64,000 nucleotides of DNA from an uncultured Paracoccaceae bacterium (GTDB lineage: Bacteria > Pseudomonadota > Alphaproteobacteria > Rhodobacterales > Rhodobacteraceae). Position 1 is the first letter of the stretch. Each line of letters starts with the position of its first letter. The DNA lies in the NCBI GenBank assembly GCA_947489705.1, contig CANLEQ010000001.1, forward strand, positions 186,001 through 250,000, written 5' to 3'. Shown one piece after another: positions 60,787-64,000 of this stretch. The translations under genes and the position numbers were made by a program. The notes under the pieces are model-generated. The model made no database searches. It saw nothing but the letters and a program-made list of their open reading frames with translations, and was not told where the DNA came from.

Positions 60787-61251
60787 ATGACACTAGCGAA
60801 CTTGCTCACGCTCGAATCCGTTCGGGTGATCCCCGCGATCACCAGTAAGAAGCGGTTGTTCAACACGCTGGGCGATTTCGCGGCCGAGGTGCACCATCTC
60901 GACGCGGATATCACCAGCGAAGCGCTCATGGACCGCGAGAAGCTTGGTCCGACCGGGGTGGGGCGCGGCGTCGCCCTGCCCCATGCGCGGCTGGACGATC
61001 TCGACCGGGTACGCGGATTGTTTCTCAAGCTCGAACACCCGGTCGACTTCGCATCCGTCGATCGTCAGCCGGTGGATCTCATTTTCTGCCTGCTGGCGCC
61101 GTCGAATGCCGGCGTGGAGCATCTCAAGGCGCTCGCCTCGGTGTCGCGCACGCTGCGCGATCCGGATCTCTGCGCGAAGCTTCGGGCCAACGACCATGCG
61201 CAGACGCTGCACGCCGTCCTGACCGACCGAAGCGTGACACGCGCCGCCTGA
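60787..61251 (+). CDS. ptsN: Nitrogen PTS regulatory protein EIIA-Ntr
   Basis: A 154-residue protein of the fructose/mannitol EIIA domain. GVGRGVALPHARL carries the phosphorylated His66; DLIFCLLAPSNAGVEHLKAL is also conserved. It is the output of the PtsP-NPr-PtsN chain that senses nitrogen and regulates potassium and other systems. ATG 60787 gives the usual length; a TTG at 60760 is unlikely. Confidence 0.93.
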   Translation: MTLANLLTLESVRVIPAITSKKRLFNTLGDFAAEVHHLDADITSEALMDREKLGPTGVGRGVALPHARLDDLDRVRGLFLKLEHPVDFASVDRQPVDLIFCLLAPSNAGVEHLKALASVSRTLRDPDLCAKLRANDHAQTLHAVLTDRSVTRAA

Positions 61252-61268
61252 GGGCGGCGCGAGACCCT

Positions 61269-61294
61269 GCCACGGGTGCGAAACGTGGCTTTTT
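61269..61294 (+). terminator. Intrinsic terminator after ptsN
   Basis: GCCACG and CGTGGC form a 6-base-pair stem with a 9-base loop, followed by five T (61290-61294), 17 bases after the ptsN stop. Confidence 0.65.
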
Positions 61295-61376
61295 CGAACA
61301 TCTGTCTACGCCGATCGTCCCCGGACGACCGACCTCGCGCGGTCGTCGCGCGGCCCCACGGCCTGCTAGCGGGAAC

Positions 61377-61406
61377 GGCAGCGCCGGCCACGGGGCCGGC
61401 GCTGCC
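61377..61406 (-). terminator. Hairpin after galU
   Basis: GGCAGCGCCGGC pairs perfectly with GCCGGCGCTGCC over 12 bases around a 6-base loop, eight bases after the galU stop on the minus strand. Only a short GTT follows, so it is a strong hairpin with a weak T run. Confidence 0.65.
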
Positions 61407-61414
61407 CCTGTCGA

Positions 61415-62293
61415 TCAGTCCAGCTTCAATCCGCGCAGGAATTCCTTGAATTCGGGGCCGAGATCGTCGCGCGCCATTCCGAAGGCGACGGTGGCCTGGA
61501 GGAAGCCGCCCTTGTTGCCGCAATCGAACCGCTCGCCGTCGAAGATCAGGCCCGACACGCCGGGATCCTTTCCGATCTGCTGCGCGATGGCATCCGTCAG
61601 CTGGATCTCGCCGCCGGCACCGCGGCCGGTTTCGTGCAGGTTCTCGAGCACCTGGGGCGTCAGGATGTACCGGCCGATCACGGCGAGGTTCGACGGCTGG
61701 GTGCCGGCTTCGGGCTTCTCCACCATTCCCTTGACCTTGACCACGTTGCCGTCGCGGCTCTCGGCATCGAGGATACCGTAGGCACTGGCCTTGTCGGGCT
61801 CGACCTCCATCGCGGCCATCATGCAGCCGCCGATCTCGTTGTGGGCCTCGATCATCTGGGCGAGGACCGGCTCGTCTGCGGCGATGAGGTCGTCCGGCAG
61901 CACGACGGCGAAGGGCTCGTCGCCGATCAGGCGACGCGCGCACCACACCGCGTGGCCGAGACCCATCGCCTGCTGCTGGCGCACGTAGGAGATCGCGCCG
62001 GAGGGCATGTTGGTATCCTCGAGGACCTGCATCAGCTGGTCCTTGCCCTTCGCCTCGAGCGCATGTTCGAGTTCGGGCGCCCGGTCGAAATAATCCTCGA
62101 GGGCCGACTTGCCGCGCGACGTGACGAAGATGAAATCCGTGATGCCGGCACCGCGCGCCTCGTCGATCGCGTACTGGATCAGCGGCCGGTCGACGAGCGT
62201 CATGATCTCCTTGGGGATCGACTTCGTCGCGGGCAGGAATCTCGTGCCCAGACCGGCAACGGGGAATACGGCTTTGGTGACGGGTTTGACCAT
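61415..62293 (-). CDS. galU: UTP-glucose-1-phosphate uridylyltransferase
   Basis: A 292-residue nucleotidyltransferase making UDP-glucose for envelope glycans. PVAGLGTRFLPATKSIPKEI carries the nucleotide-binding loop and active-site Lys; GLGHAVWCARRLIGDEPFAVVLPDD, with the metal Asp, and FDGERFDCGNKGGFLQA match GalU. It lies 76 bases downstream of cysQ in the same direction and may have its own promoter in that gap. Confidence 0.94.
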   Translation of the reverse strand: MVKPVTKAVFPVAGLGTRFLPATKSIPKEIMTLVDRPLIQYAIDEARGAGITDFIFVTSRGKSALEDYFDRAPELEHALEAKGKDQLMQVLEDTNMPSGAISYVRQQQAMGLGHAVWCARRLIGDEPFAVVLPDDLIAADEPVLAQMIEAHNEIGGCMMAAMEVEPDKASAYGILDAESRDGNVVKVKGMVEKPEAGTQPSNLAVIGRYILTPQVLENLHETGRGAGGEIQLTDAIAQQIGKDPGVSGLIFDGERFDCGNKGGFLQATVAFGMARDDLGPEFKEFLRGLKLD

Positions 62294-62369
62294 CTAAACG
62301 TCCTCAATGATTTTGCCCCACCGGATCGGCAAGGCTGATTCGACACGTGTATACGGGGTTTTCAACGAA

Positions 62370-63167
62370 TTATCCCTGACGCAGGTTCACGCCGGGCGCG
62401 TGGGCGATGAAGAACGGGTTCTCGAATCCGGCCTTTCCGTAGCGCAGTTCGCCGTGATCGTCGAAGCGGACGACATGCCCCCCCGCGCCCGCGAGGACCG
62501 CATGGCCGGCCGCGGTATCCCACTCCATCGTGCGGCCGAGACGCGGATAGAGATCCGCCTCCCCCGTCGCGACGAGACAGAATTTCAGCGACGATCCCGC
62601 GCTCTTCATGTCGCGCACGTCGTACTTGCCGATATAGGCGTCGGTCGCGGCGTCGCGATGCGATTTCGACGCCACCACCATGAGGGCCGCATTGTCGGGC
62701 TCCGAGACGCGGATCGGCGCAGTATCGCCCGGCTGGCCGCGCGAGAATTCTCCGGTCTCCTCGACGGATGTCCCGTCGGCGAGAGTATAGAAGAGACGCC
62801 CCTTGGCGGGTGCGTAGACGATCCCGCGGATCGGACGGCCATTTTCCACATAGGCGATGTTCACCGTGAAATCGCCGCGCCGCTGCACGAATTCCTTGGT
62901 TCCGTCCAGCGGATCCACGATCAGGAACGTGTCGACGTCCTGTGCGTGCGAGGCGGATTGCTCTTCGGTCACCAGCGGAACGTCCGGAAACGCAGCGCGC
63001 AGCCCCGCCGAGATCAGCACATCCGCCGCCTCGTCGGCCGCGGTCACGGGACTTTCGTCGAGCTTGGCGCGCACGTCGAGATCGTCGCTGCGGTATATCT
63101 CCATGATCGCCTCGCCCGCATCCAGTGCGAGACGGCGCATCACCTGCGCCAGGGTGTCGTGATCCAT
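62370..63167 (-). CDS. cysQ: 3'(2'),5'-bisphosphate nucleotidase CysQ
   Basis: A 265-residue Mg-dependent phosphatase of the inositol monophosphatase family. PLVTEEQSA, IVDPLDGTKEFVQRRGDFTVNI and TMEWDTAAGHAVL provide the metal-binding Glu and Asp residues; the KEF after DGT is the CysQ subtype signature. It degrades PAP from sulfate assimilation. ATG 63167 follows AAGGAAG; longer frames are unsupported. Confidence 0.92.
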   Translation of the reverse strand: MDHDTLAQVMRRLALDAGEAIMEIYRSDDLDVRAKLDESPVTAADEAADVLISAGLRAAFPDVPLVTEEQSASHAQDVDTFLIVDPLDGTKEFVQRRGDFTVNIAYVENGRPIRGIVYAPAKGRLFYTLADGTSVEETGEFSRGQPGDTAPIRVSEPDNAALMVVASKSHRDAATDAYIGKYDVRDMKSAGSSLKFCLVATGEADLYPRLGRTMEWDTAAGHAVLAGAGGHVVRFDDHGELRYGKAGFENPFFIAHAPGVNLRQG

Positions 63168-63263
63168 GTCGGTCTTCCTTCCGGGCGCCTGCGCGCCGCG
63201 TCTGCCTTGGCTCACCTTATGGGCATACTGCGACAAAACGGCAAGTTTGTCCGCAAATCAGAG

Positions 63264-63884
63264 TTAGCGCGCCGAAGATCCGCTCACGGCGGTGGCCACG
63301 CGCATCGTGACGTTGATCCGCCCGCCCCCGGGCAGAAGATCGCTCGATCCGAAGCGGATCCGGTCGATTCCGTGATAGACCATGCGCCCCGGCCCGCCCA
63401 GCACCGCGACATCGCCCGAGGCGAGCCAGACCGACCGCGTGGGTCCGCCCCGCTCGAGGCCGCCGACGCGAAAGAGCGCCTGGTCCCCCAGCGAGAGCGA
63501 CACGACCGGATACTCGGTCGACGCCTCGTCGCGATCCTGATGGAGGCCCATCCTCGCCCCTTCGCCGTAGAAGTTCACGAGGCAGGTATCGAGAGGCGTG
63601 CCGCATTCCGCGACCGCACGCCAGAGATCGAGGAGTGCGAGCGGGATCGCGGGCCAGGCCCCGCCCGAGGGATGCCGGGGTTCGTACCGATAGCCCTTGC
63701 GGTCGCTGGTCCACCCGACCGCGCCCGCCGAGGTCATGCGCACGCTCATCTTGCGGCCGCGCGCCGTTTCGGGCCGGAAGAGCGGGGCCTCGCGGGCGAC
63801 ATCGCGCAGCTGCGCGACCAGATCCTCCTGCGCCGCACGGTCGAGACAGCTTTGGTGTATCGTCACGCCTCCGAGGTCGAGCAT
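63264..63884 (-). CDS. alkB: AlkB-type 2-oxoglutarate/Fe(II)-dependent dioxygenase
   Basis: A 206-residue dioxygenase. The iron ligands are His115 and Asp117 (GLHQDRDE) and His171 (VYHGIDRIRFG); Arg189 and Arg195 (GGRINVTMR) bind 2-oxoglutarate, with the six-residue spacing of E. coli AlkB. VNFYGEGARMG and WTSDRKGYRY are also AlkB-like. It removes N-alkyl lesions from DNA or RNA. Ninety-six bases upstream of cysQ. Confidence 0.93.
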   Translation of the reverse strand: MLDLGGVTIHQSCLDRAAQEDLVAQLRDVAREAPLFRPETARGRKMSVRMTSAGAVGWTSDRKGYRYEPRHPSGGAWPAIPLALLDLWRAVAECGTPLDTCLVNFYGEGARMGLHQDRDEASTEYPVVSLSLGDQALFRVGGLERGGPTRSVWLASGDVAVLGGPGRMVYHGIDRIRFGSSDLLPGGGRINVTMRVATAVSGSSAR

Positions 63885-63939
63885 CCCGGCTTCCTCTCCT
63901 TTTTGACGGAAAAGACTGCAACCTCTCGCTCCCGCATCG

Positions 63940-64000
63940 CTTGCAGCCCAGAAACGCCATTCCTATATACCGCTTCAACGCCGTACCCCGGAGGCGTAAA
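63940..64000 (+). promoter_or_regulatory. Strong heat-shock-like promoter and ribosome-binding site at the right edge
   Basis: CTTGCAG (63940-63946) and TATATA (63964-63969, inside CCTATATA) are 17 bases apart: good for sigma-70 and close to the sigma-32 form CTTG-N-CYTAT. GGAGG (63990-63994) sits at normal distance from a start codon just beyond base 64000. A highly expressed gene, possibly a chaperone, begins outside the window; its identity cannot be seen. Confidence 0.6.

Noticed and set aside
1-64000. CRISPR arrays, tRNA, rRNA, transposases, integrases or phage genes
   Set aside because: No regularly spaced repeats, no cloverleaf-type sequence with a T-arm motif, and no mobile-element protein was found; the region looks like stable chromosome.

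Overview
The window is a high-GC chromosomal segment from an alphaproteobacterium, most likely a Rhodobacterales (Roseobacter/Paracoccaceae-type) organism. Pointers are an Mrp antiporter with fused A and B subunits, two VPLPA-CTERM-type surface proteins, several binding-protein transporters (ABC and TRAP), an lptC-lptA-lptB-hpf-ptsN run without rpoN, GSR-like (GGAAC...CGTT) promoters and very compact operons joined by 4-base overlaps. I see no rRNA, tRNA, CRISPR, insertion sequence or prophage.

Layout. 0-3 kb: the end of an SDR oxidoreductase, a crotonase-fold protein lacking both hydratase glutamates, a small HNH protein and a GMC flavin oxidoreductase. 3-9 kb: a complete mrpA(B)CDEFG cation/proton antiporter operon after a 414-base spacer holding a very strong inverted repeat. 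9-12.8 kb (minus): phosphonate/phosphite-type ABC importer phnD-C-E-E with a Pho-box-like site and an internal terminator. 12.9-15.6 kb (minus): uxuA-uxuB hexuronate genes. 15.7-18.3 kb: modABC molybdate importer. 18.3-22.4 kb (minus): RND efflux pump and adaptor. 23-25.8 kb: Crp/Fnr regulator, HWE-type histidine kinase, secreted VPLPA-CTERM glycerophosphodiesterase. 26-31 kb: TRAP transporter, uxaC and a GntR/FadR regulator. 31-34.6 kb: flippase, unusual methyltransferase, GNAT acetyltransferase and a second VPLPA-CTERM protein. 34.7-39.9 kb (minus): RTX-type extracellular nuclease and a membrane hybrid histidine kinase. 40-45.2 kb: a second GMC oxidoreductase, then a translationally coupled ATP-grasp ligase and CocE/NonD (S15-type) hydrolase. 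45.6-48.9 kb: lactate permease and a flavin amine oxidase. 49-56 kb (minus): a 54-residue DUF1328 protein, tamB and tamA. 56-57.3 kb: formate/nitrite-type channel and a Rho-N-like small protein. 57.4-61.3 kb: RNase D-like exonuclease, lptC, lptA, lptB, hpf, ptsN. 61.4-63.9 kb (minus): galU, cysQ, alkB, followed at the right edge by a strong heat-shock-like promoter for a gene beginning just outside the window.

How the genes work together. The clearest system is a glucuronate pathway split over two loci about 10 kb apart: a TRAP importer with uxaC and a GntR regulator in one, uxuAB in the other. Both upstream regions carry the rare octamer ATACTAGT, so the GntR protein may control both. Envelope biogenesis (lptCAB, tamAB, galU, flippase) and stress (hpf, DUF1328, Rho-N protein, HWE kinase) form further themes. 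The pair that looks least described is ATP-grasp plus CocE/NonD hydrolase, whose start and stop codons overlap; it may make and cleave an amide or peptide metabolite, but the substrate cannot be read from the sequence.
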